Shown in pieces: positions 36,601-45,780 of a stretch of DNA of 64,000 nt (the stretch's first letter is position 1; every line of letters starts with the position of its first letter). The stretch spans positions 8,038,448 through 8,102,447 of the forward strand of contig OZ022576.1 of the NCBI GenBank assembly GCA_963669155.1, read 5' to 3'. The notes below the pieces were generated by a model, which was not told the DNA's origin, ran no database searches, and was given only the letters and a program-made list of their open reading frames with translations. The translations under genes were made by a program, and so were the position numbers. The DNA comes from Arbacia lixula (Eukaryota; Echinodermata; Echinoidea; Arbacioida; Arbaciidae).

Positions 36601-39600
36601 CCGATTCATTTTTTTTATAATTTCCTGCGGCTTGGGCAAATCAACGGAAATTCATGTTGCGCCTCGGCCGCAACACCGCGGGAGTTCCCCCAGCGCGCTC
36701 AACGATTTTCCGCTTAAAAGGAAAAAAGCAGCTGGAAAGAAATGCATCGCGTACTGCTCGCATTCAAGACAAATTTTGTTACCAGGTAGTGAGCATGCGC
36801 GGTAGTGCCAAGGAAAAAAATGGTAAACAGAGCGTGCCCAGTCCTCCCCATGAAAAAAATAGTGAAAAATATCCGGAGCTGAGGCAGATATAGTCAAATT
36901 TTTTTGTAGTCTGCGAGCATCAATTGACCAATCACGTTCCCAGAATACTCATGAATATTCATAGAAGGGATATAATGGAAATTATCTATCTTCGGAGGGA
37001 CTGGCATAAGTTACTATTTTCCTCGGGGGTTTCGCCCGTCGGAAAAAAATAGTACTATGCCAGTCCCTCCTCAGATAGATAATTTCCTCACAGCTTGGTA
37101 TATTTGTATACTATACAAAATCTCACAGCTTGTTATATTTGTATAGTAATGTTACGACTTTAGAGGGCTAATATGCTCACACAGGTACACTGAGAATTAT
37201 CGTTATTTGAGTAAAATAGGGGTGACAAAATGCCTTCACAAGTTAATCATTTTGGCCTCGGTAGTTCAAGCTAACATTCTTTGTCAAATAAATGAAATTT
37301 ACAATGTTTAAACCCTATACTGTCGTACTATTGTACTTTTGATTGTTGCCATTTGTCTGTGCTTGTATGGCTTTGTGATTACATTAATATAAACCTGTAA
37401 GATTTAGCACAAATAGAGCTCGAAGTTGACCACACTCATTGTTACGTATCTGTTGCCGGATATCATAAGAATGTCCACAATACATATAACTATATACGGA
37501 TTAATTGGTTAAAGATAATATCACTATAGCTATCCGTACAGCCTGGATTATTGTAAAGTACACACTTTTAAAACGGAATACCATAAACCATTCTTCATAA
37601 CCTGAAGTAATGTGATTTATTGTTATAATCATATTGAAACTTGTTTGGCAATAACACTGAATATTGTTCTTGTGAAACATTCTTTGTGAAATAAATTCAA
37701 TTTACAAATTTTTTACCCTATACTGTCGTACTATTGTACTTTTGATTGTTGGCATTTGTTTGTGCTTGTATGACCTTGTGATTACATTCATATAAACCTG
37801 TAAGATTTAGCACAAATAGAGCTCGAAGTTGACCATGCTTATGGTAACGTATCTGTTGCCAGATATTATAAGAATGTCCTACAATACATGTAACTATATA
37901 CGGCTTAATTGGTAAAAGATAATTTAACTACAGCTACCCGTACAGCCTTTTTTTTACCTTCTTCATGTCCATGGCATCTCTATATAACTGTATTTCAAAA
38001 TCCATCTATAATACTTGGTCACATTCCAGTTCAAAGTAGGCATAATCTTTCATATAGTAATTTCACTCACTATCTGTTAAAAGCATAGTAACCTGCTTGC
38101 TGCTTAGCATAATAATATTATCTAGGAACCTCAAAAAACGTTTCCTCTAAAAACAAAAGTAAGTAAACTCTAAAACATCCTCGTGTACTAGCCTTTTGAT
38201 GCAAACGAGAAATAAAACAATTTAACCATAACATAAGTACACATTTTAACGAAATGAACAATACATGTCTGCTCGATAGCCACTCGATAATGTAGACGTA
38301 TCAGAAACATCACAATCGCCACTTATTACTATGGAAATCAGGATTGCAGAAGTATATTTGGTGTCGTGTAAAATACGCTATATACTGCATGACAAATATA
38401 ATGATTCATAAACTGGCAAATTGGCATTAACAAACAAAAACAGTCCAATAAACACACTGACTAATTATTGTTGAAGTTGGTAACGCATCTGTTTGTACAA
38501 ATGTGCATAGACAGTGAAAGAACAAATTGCTTTAAAGTGATATTATACATCTCGGAGTAGGTATAGGTATGGCAAGTTAATGATAATTTCAACATTGGAA
38601 AATATGTGTAGAGTGAGTTAATTAGATATGAATCCTTCACATGTATTGCAAGCAAATACTGTCTTCCCATGGAGACAATCAATGTTGGCAAAATAGGCAA
38701 CATCATTCAGCATTATTAAACTAAAGGATATTATATATTTGGTAACATGAGGTATAGCATGCATTATATGCTTAGATACATGTAATTGTTATAAATCAGC
38801 TGCTGAATTTCTACATGAAGAAAATGCATTGTACCCGTCCTCGATCGGAACTAGATAATGTACGCAAACGAGTGAGTAAGGTCGAGAAGGCCATATGATC
38901 AGTGCCAAGATATGAAATCATCATAGTCATATCATATAAACACCTGTCTCTTTACACTTATGAAATAAAGAGTTCCATATATCTGTCGCTGTCCAGTCAA
39001 ATTCTTGTCCCTTGATTTTGGCAACTTGATATATATATACCTGTAGGTTGATTATAAAATCATGCTTTTTGGTCATCTCTGCGTTTACATCGCTAAATTA
39101 ACAATGAAGTGTACGAAACGCTAGTCATAGAGCCCCAAATTGTGTTTTAAATAATTTTTATTCCTTGGAATAAATTCACAATGAAAAGAAATAAAAATGC
39201 TCAGTAATAGAGGATTCTAATCAACATAATGATAAGAGCACGTTTTACTCTGTAATCATGAATGATACATCTAGTTCAGATGAAAACGATTCGGACTTAA
39301 TTCCAATAATTTCATTGAGGATTTAAGAACCAGATACGTTACCGACAGATACGTTACCAACTACCTACAGATGTAAAGTTGAAGATAAAATTACTGAACA
39401 TTTAATGATTAGGCAAATTTAGTAACATCTTTATATGATAGGGTCCCTAGCAATTTTTCTCTTGAATTTAGTAACGTATTATGCAGCAATTAGACTAAGG
39501 CCATAGCTGTCATTTGGCTGTGCTTGCACAAACAGATAACGTTACCGAGACACGACATCTGTTGGGCTAATACTCGTGATAATTTTCTACAACAATGCGT

Positions 39601-42139
39601 TGTCCACCATGGTCCATTTAATTTAGAACTTATCATAGTTTAAGAAACAAATATGAAACCAATTTAAAGTTACTCAATGTACTCTGTAATGAATATTCAA
39701 CTTCCCATTGCCAGTGAAGCCTCACAGCAGTAGAAAGAAGAAGTTATTTTGACCTTTGTGTAACCGCTGACCGTAAGCATGATAAGCGCTTTTCTTGCAC
39801 AATGCAGCGCTAAACATGGAGGCATGACCATGTTATCATGTAAAACACAAAGCACGTGCGACTCAAATAAAATATCATGTTCTTACGGTGCTCGAAATGA
39901 GCGTGTAACTAACTATGCAGTAACGTAACTGTTCGTAACGTAACTGTTTGACCGAAATCAAAAGTGGGTGCCTAACTAATATACCAGGTTCGTTATCTTA
40001 GATTTTATACATGCTGAACAGTAAAAGACGTGTGCCTTTACTAGTATACATCAAAAGGTATAGTAAGCTTTTAACAAAATGATACATTTGAAAATATACG
40101 TAACGTATTTGTTTTCATCCCCTGAATACTATTCAGTATTTGCAACCGCGTATCTCGTCCATCTGCGAAATATTGCTCTGTATTCACTTTCCTCATGAAG
40201 ATGGGTGACTTGAGGGATGTTCAGGGAAATATGACTCATTGATTTACTTAAGTTTATGGCCTAAGTTCAGAAGATATTTTGGAGGTAACGTATCTGTTGC
40301 GAATAAAGGGACAAACATTGGTGACAGGATTGAGACTAATTGCTGCCATGGATTGTGAGTGGGAGCAAAAGGAAATGTATTTCATTGGCATTTATTATAG
40401 CGTAATCATATATTCCTTGCAAGTCGTTTTCTTTGTTATTTTCTCAAATTTCTTAATGGGAATCATAGTAGGGACAAAACTTTCTCCCATAGGCTTGTGT
40501 ACAAAGCCATTTTTTAATCATCAAATTTTCAAGAAATGTTGTTGCTTCAGTCAAAATTAATTATTTCCCCATTTATAATGGCAGTATGTATTTATAAAAA
40601 GTCGGGTTTGACAAACATTATATTTTTGAAAGAAATAATTTATGTTCAGAGGAAAGAATATAACACTAATGGGACATTTTAGCTTAGCCATTTACAATGA
40701 TGGAGCCATGAGCACTCCTTTAATTCACAAAGTAAATTTTCTGTCCATTTTTAGAATAATTTTGCATCGTAACCTTTTGAATTATTCAAATATGTGCATG
40801 TAGCACATGTAAGAACCTTTAAATATGACTTACCAGGTGTGTGTTTTTTACGTTCCATTGTTTTATATTTAAACGTAAATGTTTCCCATAACTATTGTTC
40901 CTTAATAAAATGTCTGTTCAATATTTTACTTCAAAGATTGTCCATGATTTTTTTTGTAAGACTCCCTGTGAAAAGTGAGGGTTTTAATGTTGTAAGTTGT
41001 ACATGTATTGCTATTCTAATATGTACATGTACATCTATTCTTCTTTTATTTTAAAGCAGTGTTGCCACACAATGAATGGATGTACCTCTGCTTTAGTGAA
41101 TGCTACTTCACCATTAGACTCTCGGATTACAGGAAACAAAAACAACTTCCCATTCTATATTATCCTGTACAAGTATAACCTTGGACATTGATCTCATGAT
41201 ATTTGTATCACAATACTTGTTTCATGATACAAGTATCATGATACAAAGCATGTCTGCCTTAAAAAAAGTACCATGATAATATTATTATATTTGTGCTGTG
41301 ATATTATCATACTTTTTATATCATGATACTTCCATCATAATGGGCCAATTTACCATCATTGGGTCAGAAGGCCATATCATGATATAAATATCATGATATT
41401 ATCATGATACTCTTTTTACAAGGGGCTCACCTCTACCCACCCTTGCTTTAATTACTGCCTCACATTATGCTGGTATCAATAGAGGGATCTAGTACATATT
41501 TTGTAATCGGCAATGGGAGACACGAGTGAAAAGGGGACCATCGACAGCTATAGATTTTACCTTACCACTCAGCTCTACCGTACGACTAAATTTACAAATG
41601 TTGATGAATTACGCTTCATTTCGTAATTTAAACTTAAATGTTCGCTACTCCAAAGCGAACATTTGAATGGAGAAAAAAGGGGAGAAATGGAAAAGCGAAG
41701 GACCCGCAAAACATGCCCACACCAGGTAAATTTTGATTTTATTTAATGATTTGAAGTCACAAACCGTTAAAACCTAAAGAGAAACCTACCTGGAGGGAGT
41801 GCATATAGACGCGGTGACGTAGAACTGAGTAAAACGAAGACCTTTCTCCGCCAATCGATCAATATTTGGTGTGGTGGAGGTCGGGTGCCCATAGCAAGCG
41901 AGATCCCCATAGCCCAGATCGTCTGCGAGGAACAGAACGATATTCGGGTGGCGCGAATGCCCATCCTGCCCACGCCACTCTCCGCGAACACCTCCATCGA
42001 CCGGCTCATCTGTGTTCGCCCATTGCTCCGATTCGAATATGAGGTGTCGCGTTTGCTGTTTTTTCTCCTCCTGGAATCCTTCATTTGGGGACACCAGCAG
42101 TCCGATGAAGATAAACAAGAAGACACGTGTCACACCCAT
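23654..42139 (-). CDS. arylsulfatase, secreted, six exons, 553 aa
   Basis: Exons 42139-41790, 32563-32061, 31552-31408, 26613-26361, 24635-24430 and 23858-23654 join in frame (1662 nt). The start at 42139 gives a signal peptide ([16 protein letters not shown]); an in-frame ATG at 42202 would add 21 residues and bury it. Metal ligands sit in ADDLGYGD (Asp73, Asp74). The formylglycine motif [12 protein letters not shown] starts at Cys113 and is split between exons 1 and 2. GKWHLG is at 168-173, FTHVHGP at 275-281, FTSDNG at 328-333 and GKHSYYEGG at 351-359, with Lys352 as the expected sulfate-binding lysine. The C-terminus has paired cysteines (CCNPDC, CCSC) like ARSA-type enzymes. All expected catalytic residues are present, so an active sulfate-ester hydrolase is predicted, secreted or lysosomal. 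Sea urchins express an Ars of this type in ectoderm and extracellular matrix; whether this is that orthologue or a paralogue cannot be told here. Confidence 0.93.
24430..24635 (-). CDS. arylsulfatase exon 5
   Basis: 206 nt from TTTTGCAG to GTAAGC. It encodes [11 protein letters not shown], then [14 protein letters not shown] and [12 protein letters not shown], a conserved C-terminal subdomain strand of ARSA-like enzymes. Confidence 0.92.
24660..24778. repeat. (TA)n(TG)n microsatellite
   Basis: Starts about 25 bp from the exon 5 acceptor, within intron 4 of the arylsulfatase. Confidence 0.95.
24779..25829 (+). mobile_element. LINE 3' fragment inside arylsulfatase intron 4
   Basis: A frame to about 25097 encodes [20 protein letters not shown], then [20 protein letters not shown] and LHLRKWGH, the C-terminal tail typical of L1/CR1-like ORF2 proteins. 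A 3' region follows with TG-rich runs, ending in GGAATTGAATAAAAATTTCTG plus an A tract near 25829. It is truncated at the 5' end, at the microsatellite. It lies antisense to the arylsulfatase. Confidence 0.68.
25849..26130. repeat. duplicated segment of arylsulfatase intron 4
   Basis: CATGATTTATTAC, CATACCTCTG and CAATTGATAA words occur at 25859-25960 and again at 26029-26125. GGAGCAAGACAAGGT beside exon 5 (24644-24658) recurs at 25974-25988. A segment next to the exon 5 acceptor was duplicated, and the LINE then entered the TG run of one copy. Confidence 0.65.
26361..26613 (-). CDS. arylsulfatase exon 4
   Basis: 253 nt from CTCTATAG to GTAATT. It encodes [20 protein letters not shown], then [17 protein letters not shown] and [13 protein letters not shown]. 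Confidence 0.93.
26881..27134. repeat. recent 127-bp tandem duplication
   Basis: Two nearly identical units (26881-27007 and 27008-27134) differ at only a few positions. It lies in intron 3 of the arylsulfatase. Confidence 0.9.
27472..27600. repeat. degenerate CCTTCGGAATAACGAA words
   Basis: ATCGAACCTTCGGAATAATG and diverged derivatives, related to the array at 23057-23620. Confidence 0.6.
27601..28985. other. arylsulfatase intron 3, no further feature
   Basis: AT-rich with short A runs. No exon with homology on either strand. Confidence 0.5.
29000..29065. repeat. word array GGCGACAATTTGTGC, left cluster
   Basis: GCGACAATTTGTGCAAAGGG and its inverse CAAATTGTCGCC lie a few bases apart. The same word is repeated at 30985-31185. 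Confidence 0.7.
29205..29515. repeat. two (TG)n microsatellites
   Basis: TG runs at about 29213-29308 and 29437-29505. Confidence 0.95.
29570..29830 (+). mobile_element. possible LINE 3' end
   Basis: AT-rich sequence ending GAAATCAAATAAAGAATATG plus A tract, laid out like the LINE 3' end at 25560-25829 and, like it, following a TG tract and an oligo-G run. No coding part remains. Confidence 0.3.
30640..30930. repeat. (CA)n-rich microsatellite field
   Basis: Long CA runs at 30653-30700 and 30892-30922, with CA-rich sequence between. Confidence 0.93.
30985..31185. repeat. word array GGCGACAATTTGTGC, right cluster
   Basis: At least five copies of CGACAATTTGTGC or its inverse GCACAAATTGTCC. 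The pair of clusters brackets about 2 kb of intron 3. Confidence 0.8.
31200..31385 (-). mobile_element. tRNA-derived SINE
   Basis: On the minus strand, an A-box-like TGGTAAAGTAG and a B-box-like AGTTCGAACCC about 30 nt later lie within the first 75 bp. A body with TATGGGTACCTGGGAGCTTA runs leftward to about 31200. No functional cloverleaf was found. Confidence 0.65.
31408..31552 (-). CDS. arylsulfatase exon 3
   Basis: 145 nt from TTGTGCAG to GTAAGA. It encodes [20 protein letters not shown] and ends with the metal-binding FTSDNG, whose glycine is split with exon 4. Confidence 0.93.
31639..31935. repeat. G17 tract, GC-rich inverted patch and a 42-bp duplication
   Basis: A G run at 31639-31655. 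A CGCGGCG-rich imperfect inverted repeat near 31684-31745. CTAGAGTGTAACGAACTTT appears twice, near 31873 and 31913, each followed by CTTCTCA. Confidence 0.7.
32061..32563 (-). CDS. arylsulfatase exon 2
   Basis: 503 nt from GTTCCACAG to GTATTT. It completes the active-site arginine begun in exon 1 ([13 protein letters not shown]), then GKWHLGYG, a cysteine-rich loop (CPCTTC) and FTHVHGP. Confidence 0.94.
32650..33650. repeat. (TAC)n trinucleotide array, about 1 kb
   Basis: Nearly continuous ACT/CTA/TAC triplets with TTC, TAT and CCT variants, starting about 90 bp from the exon 2 acceptor inside intron 1. It is the reverse complement of the motif at 14826-15640. The huge leucine and threonine frames here are artefacts. 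Confidence 0.95.
34210..34405. repeat. CCAGGGCTCTTTTT repeats and T/G homopolymers
   Basis: CAGGGCTCTTTTT occurs twice and CCAGGGCTAC once. A T run and an 11-G run at 34395-34405 follow. Confidence 0.6.
34621..35440. mobile_element. long foldback element, nested palindromes
   Basis: Outer arms 34621-34905 and about 35185-35440 are reverse complements with moderate divergence (TCACAACGGGAACTCATATA opposite TATATGAGTTCCCGTTGTGA). An inner palindrome (34916-34961 with 34985-35029) carries ACTGGCATTTGGTA. There is no coding sequence. It resembles a foldback or MITE-type DNA element and lies in arylsulfatase intron 1. Confidence 0.85.
35496..35642. repeat. 36-bp inverted repeat
   Basis: Arms 35496-35531 and 35606-35642 (AACATGGATAAATTCCTGGT and its inverse) around a 74-bp spacer. 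Confidence 0.85.
35770..35960. repeat. dispersed repeat with TTAAGACGCTC words, copy 2
   Basis: Shares CTGTTAAGACGCTCTC and related GC-rich words with 22440-22640. Confidence 0.55.
36977..37087. repeat. 44-bp inverted repeat
   Basis: ATTATCTATCTTCGGAGGGA at 36980 faces its inverse at 37067. The loop contains TTTCGCCCGTCGG. Confidence 0.85.
37270..37960. repeat. direct tandem repeat with 404-bp offset
   Basis: About 280 bp starting at 37273 (ACATTCTTTGTCAAATAAAT) recurs from about 37676 at roughly 90% identity. Each copy includes ACGTATCTGTTGCC. Confidence 0.88.
37961..41180. other. arylsulfatase intron 1, recurrent GTAACGTATCTGTT words
   Basis: AT-rich intron without exons. The word GTAACGTATCTGTT and close variants, in both orientations, appear near 38480, 39340, 39358, 39536, 39920, 40098 and 40287, in addition to both copies in the tandem repeat at 37270-37960. 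Confidence 0.55.
41185..41415. repeat. TATCATGATA palindrome cluster
   Basis: About ten ATCATGATA or TATCATGATA palindromes in 230 bp, sited about 400 bp inside intron 1 from exon 1 of the arylsulfatase. Confidence 0.85.
41790..42139 (-). CDS. arylsulfatase exon 1 (signal peptide and active site)
   Basis: 350 nt ending CCCTCCAG before GTAGGT. It encodes the signal peptide, a charged propeptide-like stretch, the metal-binding ADDLGYGD and CTPS with the first two bases of the arginine codon. Confidence 0.92.
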
Positions 42140-42907
42140 CGTGCTCAGAATCGTGGAATACGTCCTACTCCTGCTATACAGGTCTCGTAATGACTGCAGC
42201 AATCACTTCTGTATGTGTGCTTACATTTTACCCCTGGTATGGGCTGTGTAGTTGGTTCATTACATTGTTTGGTCAAGCAGAGCATCTTTAGCCCAAAACC
42301 TACACAAATATTTCGATTTTCAGCGTGTTCATTGTACCGCAACTAAATTGAGAACACATTTCTCTTTTACGCGCAATGCTGTTCATTGTAAATGGATTTC
42401 TTAGAGCTGTGGCTGACCTATCTATTCCAGTACACTGTTTGAGAGGCTTGTCCATTGTGACTGTTCACATAGCATGCAGCATACTGCCAGGATCTACCAA
42501 CAAGCACTTCGAGTCGAATTGAGTTGAAGATATGATGTAACCAGTATAAAGGGCCCATAGTCATGATGATGTAACATTTCAATGCATCGGAAATCACAAA
42601 GGAGACGAAGGCCGAGATTCCACCTAGATTTTATTCAATGGACATAAAGGCGGCCGCAGTGCATTAGTATGACAAATAGTGTCCATGGAGATAAGGATTT
42701 CCATGAATGAATACAATCTACCTGAAATGAGACATTCCATGCATTGTGCATTGTTATTATGCTTTCACGAGTTTGTCACACAAAAATCACAGAGAAACTT
42801 GACAAAATGTATTCGTTTCGTCACAAACATGAAAAATCAAAAATATCAACAAGGGTATTAATAATTTTGAGGAGGACTGTACGTGCATTGCAAAATAATG
42901 TCGTAGA
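42140..42907. promoter_or_regulatory. presumed arylsulfatase 5' flank
   Basis: DNA immediately upstream of the arylsulfatase start on the minus strand. No clear TATA box or CpG island could be picked out, so promoter function is inferred from position only. Confidence 0.3.
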
Positions 42908-43069
42908 ATGGGAGGACAGGCAAAAATATACTCGGTTCACATAAAAGAGAGAAAGAGAGAGGAAAATACTGGTGTCCATGGTGGCGTGGAACCACGCCAT
43001 TGCAGAAAAAATGGCGAAATATTCAAGAGGACAATGGTCAATATACTTTTCACAGTTCAAGATGAGAGA

Positions 43070-43200
43070 GGGGGAAACAGACAAACAGAGAGAAATACAT
43101 AGAGACAGGGAGAGGCAGACAGAGAGACAGAGAGAGAGAGAGGGAGGAGAGTGTAGATGCATGGGAGGGGATCAGGAAACAAGATTGAATGCGTGATAGA

Positions 43201-43243
<43 letters not shown>

Positions 43244-43246
43244 GGG
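43070..43246. repeat. (GA)n followed by G14
   Basis: GA-rich DNA ending in a clean (GA)n at about 43202-43232 and a G14 run at 43233-43246, about 1.1 kb upstream of the arylsulfatase start. Confidence 0.92.
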
Positions 43247-43299
43247 TCAGATGATAGATGACAAGAAAAGAGAATGTGGGTGGAGAGTGTGGGTGGGGG

Positions 43300-43465
43300 A
43301 TTGATACACCCACAAATGTCATGATCGCCCACAAATGAAATAACGCCCACAACTAAAAACAAAAATAACACTTTACCCAATGTAATAACGCGCTTTACCC
43401 ATAAATGTAATAATTTTGAAACACCCACAAATGTAATAACGCGCTTTACCAAACAAATGTAATAA
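43300..43465. repeat. word array CACAAATGTAATAACGC, left cluster
   Basis: About six copies of CCCACAAATGTAATAA or close variants. The reverse complement recurs at 44685-44785. Confidence 0.85.
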
Positions 43466-43479
43466 TGACTTTACCCCGT

Positions 43480-44340
43480 ACTAAAGCATGGATATAGCTC
43501 GCAGTCTTTATTCCAGACCCAATCATTTCATTTTTTTTTTAAATCTTCAAAACCAAGGCCCGATCATCTTTTTTCCCGTGGAATAACATGAGAATCGAGC
43601 CTAGTCTTTTCTCCAAACCCGATAATCTCAAAAGTAAGAGCGTAGTTTTTTTTCTAGACCCGTTTAAATATTTTTTTTTAAATCTTCAAAACCAAGGCTC
43701 CATCATGTTATTCTTGTGGAATAACTTTAGAATCGAGCCTAGTTTTCACCTCCAGACCCGATTATTTCAAAAATTAGAGCGTAGTCTTTTCTCCAGACCC
43801 GTTTTATTCATTTTTTAAATATTCAAAACCAAGGTCCCATCATGTTTTTCTTGTGGAATAACATGGATATCGAACGTAGACTTTACTGCTCCAGACCTGA
43901 TTCAGGATTTGAAAAAAATAACATCTTCAAAACTAAGACGCCTTATTCCTGTGGAATAACATGAGACTCGAGCGCAATCTTTCTTCCAGACCCGGCTGAA
44001 ACACAATAAAAAACAAAACATAAGTTTCAAATCAAATTGTCTTTACTCCAGACCTATAGTCGTTTCAACATTTTGAAGAACAAAAATCTTACAATCTAAG
44101 ACCCCATTATCTTATTACTGCGCAATAACAAGAGCATTGAGCTCAGCCTCTCCTCCAGTCTCGGTTGTTTCAAATATTTAAAATAAAAATCAAAAACAAA
44201 AAATCGAAAACTATGACCCCACCATCTCCCAAACTAAGACCCTATGATAAAGCAAAGATTAAGAGCGTAGCCTTTCCTCTTAATTAAGATATAAAGACAA
44301 ATGTTCTAAACTAAGATCCTATCAATTTCCGGTTTTTTAA
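43480..44340. repeat. degenerate tandem repeat, unit about 120-130 bp
   Basis: Successive units share TTTTCTCCAGACCCG, AATCTTCAAAACCAAGG, CCATCATGTT and TGTGGAATAACATGAGAATC. About five to six units decay towards the right. Confidence 0.82.
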
Positions 44341-44389
44341 ATTAAAAATACAACCTTAAAAGTCAAGTACTTTGAGTATCTACATAATG

Positions 44390-44925
44390 TGTATATAGTG
44401 CATTCTAAGTATTTACCATGATCGCTTTTTGGCGATGCATGACATCGCTTTAGACTGTTACTTTTGTGATTACAACACGTCGCAAATAAATTATTGGTCT
44501 GTGGTCACACGAACTGATGAATCAGTCAAAAAAAGTAGGCCTACATAACGCACAGAGGTGGGACCAATTCAATGGTACGTTGACCGTCGACTTTTTGTTA
44601 ATCATGTAGGCCTATTCTAATGGTCTAATTCAATGGTCGCAAAATCAAAGTAATTGAATAGAATTGGAGCGATTTAAAATGATTACATTTGTTGATAAAT
44701 GGCGTTACTACGTTTGCGTGTGAAACTATTACATTTGTGGGAGTTATTACATTTGTAGGTGTTACATTTGTGGGTGTCTTGAACACTGACTGACTCGTCA
44801 GTTCGTGTGACCACCGACCAACCATTTATTTGCGACGTGTTGTATTCACATATAATGTGAAGCGATGCCATGCATCGCCAAGAAATGATGATAATGATGA
44901 GTACTTAGAATGTACTATGGCCACC
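44390..44925. repeat. 130-bp inverted arms
   Basis: Arms 44390-44528 and 44787-44925 match in reverse complement (GTCACACGAACTGATGA opposite TCGTCAGTTCGTGTGAC; ACACGTCGCAAATAAAT opposite ATTTATTTGCGACGTGT). The loop holds the inverse copies of the CACAAATGTAATAACGC word. Confidence 0.85.
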
Positions 44926-44994
44926 TTATGTAGAAGGTACTTAATTGAAAACGTTTAAATGAAGAAAAAACATGATTGATATAATAGTCCTGCT

Positions 44995-45460
44995 TAGAAA
45001 AAAAAAACATTTTAAAAACGTTCCAGGTAGATTTGTCGACGATTTCGTAAAAACGTTTTATGAACGTTTCTTAAACGTTAAAAGAACAAAAAAAAAACTC
45101 TTTAAAAACCTTTCGAAAGCTGGAGACATCCTAAAACATTTTGAAAATGTTCTAAATATATTGTGGTTATTAGAACGTGCAGAAAATCTTTAAAACACGT
45201 TTGGAACGTTTTTACGTTTTTAAATCTTTGAAATGCACTAAAAACGTTTCAAGAATGTCTAGAAAACCTTACAAAAACACGTCTGGAACGTTTATAGAAG
45301 GTTTTTCTAAACGTCCAAATGCTCTACAAACGTTAAAAAAACCTTTAAATAAATTTAGAAACACATATAAAACGTTCATAAAACGTTTTCCAAAAGTTAA
45401 TACCCTCTTTGAAACGTTTAAACAACGTTTGGAAAACCCTATAAAATATGTGTTGGACGT
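44995..45460. repeat. AACGTT-rich A/T array
   Basis: More than twenty AACGTT palindromes and variants, often flanked by A or T runs. The open frames across it have no recognisable domain. Confidence 0.75.
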
Positions 45461-45589
45461 TATGTTTATGACAAGTTTGAATATAGAGTAAAATTATCTC
45501 ACATGACTAATCATACATGCATGCATACGCACACACAACCCTAATCCTATTCTTATCCTGTCCTTACGCTGTCTTACCTACCCTACTCC

Positions 45590-45780
45590 TACTACCGTAT
45601 CCGGACAGCTACCACCTGGACAACTACCCTCCGGACAACTACCCCTGGGCAAATACCCCCTTTGGACAACTACCCTCCGGACAACTACCCTCCGGACAAC
45701 TACCTCCCAGACAACTATCCCCTGGACAATCCACGGACATGCAGTTACCCCACGGACAAAACTACCCCAGGATAACCACC
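45590..45780. repeat. 15-bp minisatellite GGACAACTACCCTCC
   Basis: Around ten imperfect units. Because the unit is a multiple of three, all six frames are long and repetitive (PPDNY and SGQLP); this is not taken as a gene. Confidence 0.85.

Noticed and set aside
40279..40560. 93-codon frame with hydrophobic segments in arylsulfatase intron 1
   Set aside because: AT-rich chance frame; no motif or splice evidence, and it begins inside a copy of the GTAACGTATCTGTT word.
42139..42202. Upstream in-frame start of the arylsulfatase at 42202
   Set aside because: It would place 21 polar, basic residues before the signal peptide; the start at 42139 gives a normal secretory signal.
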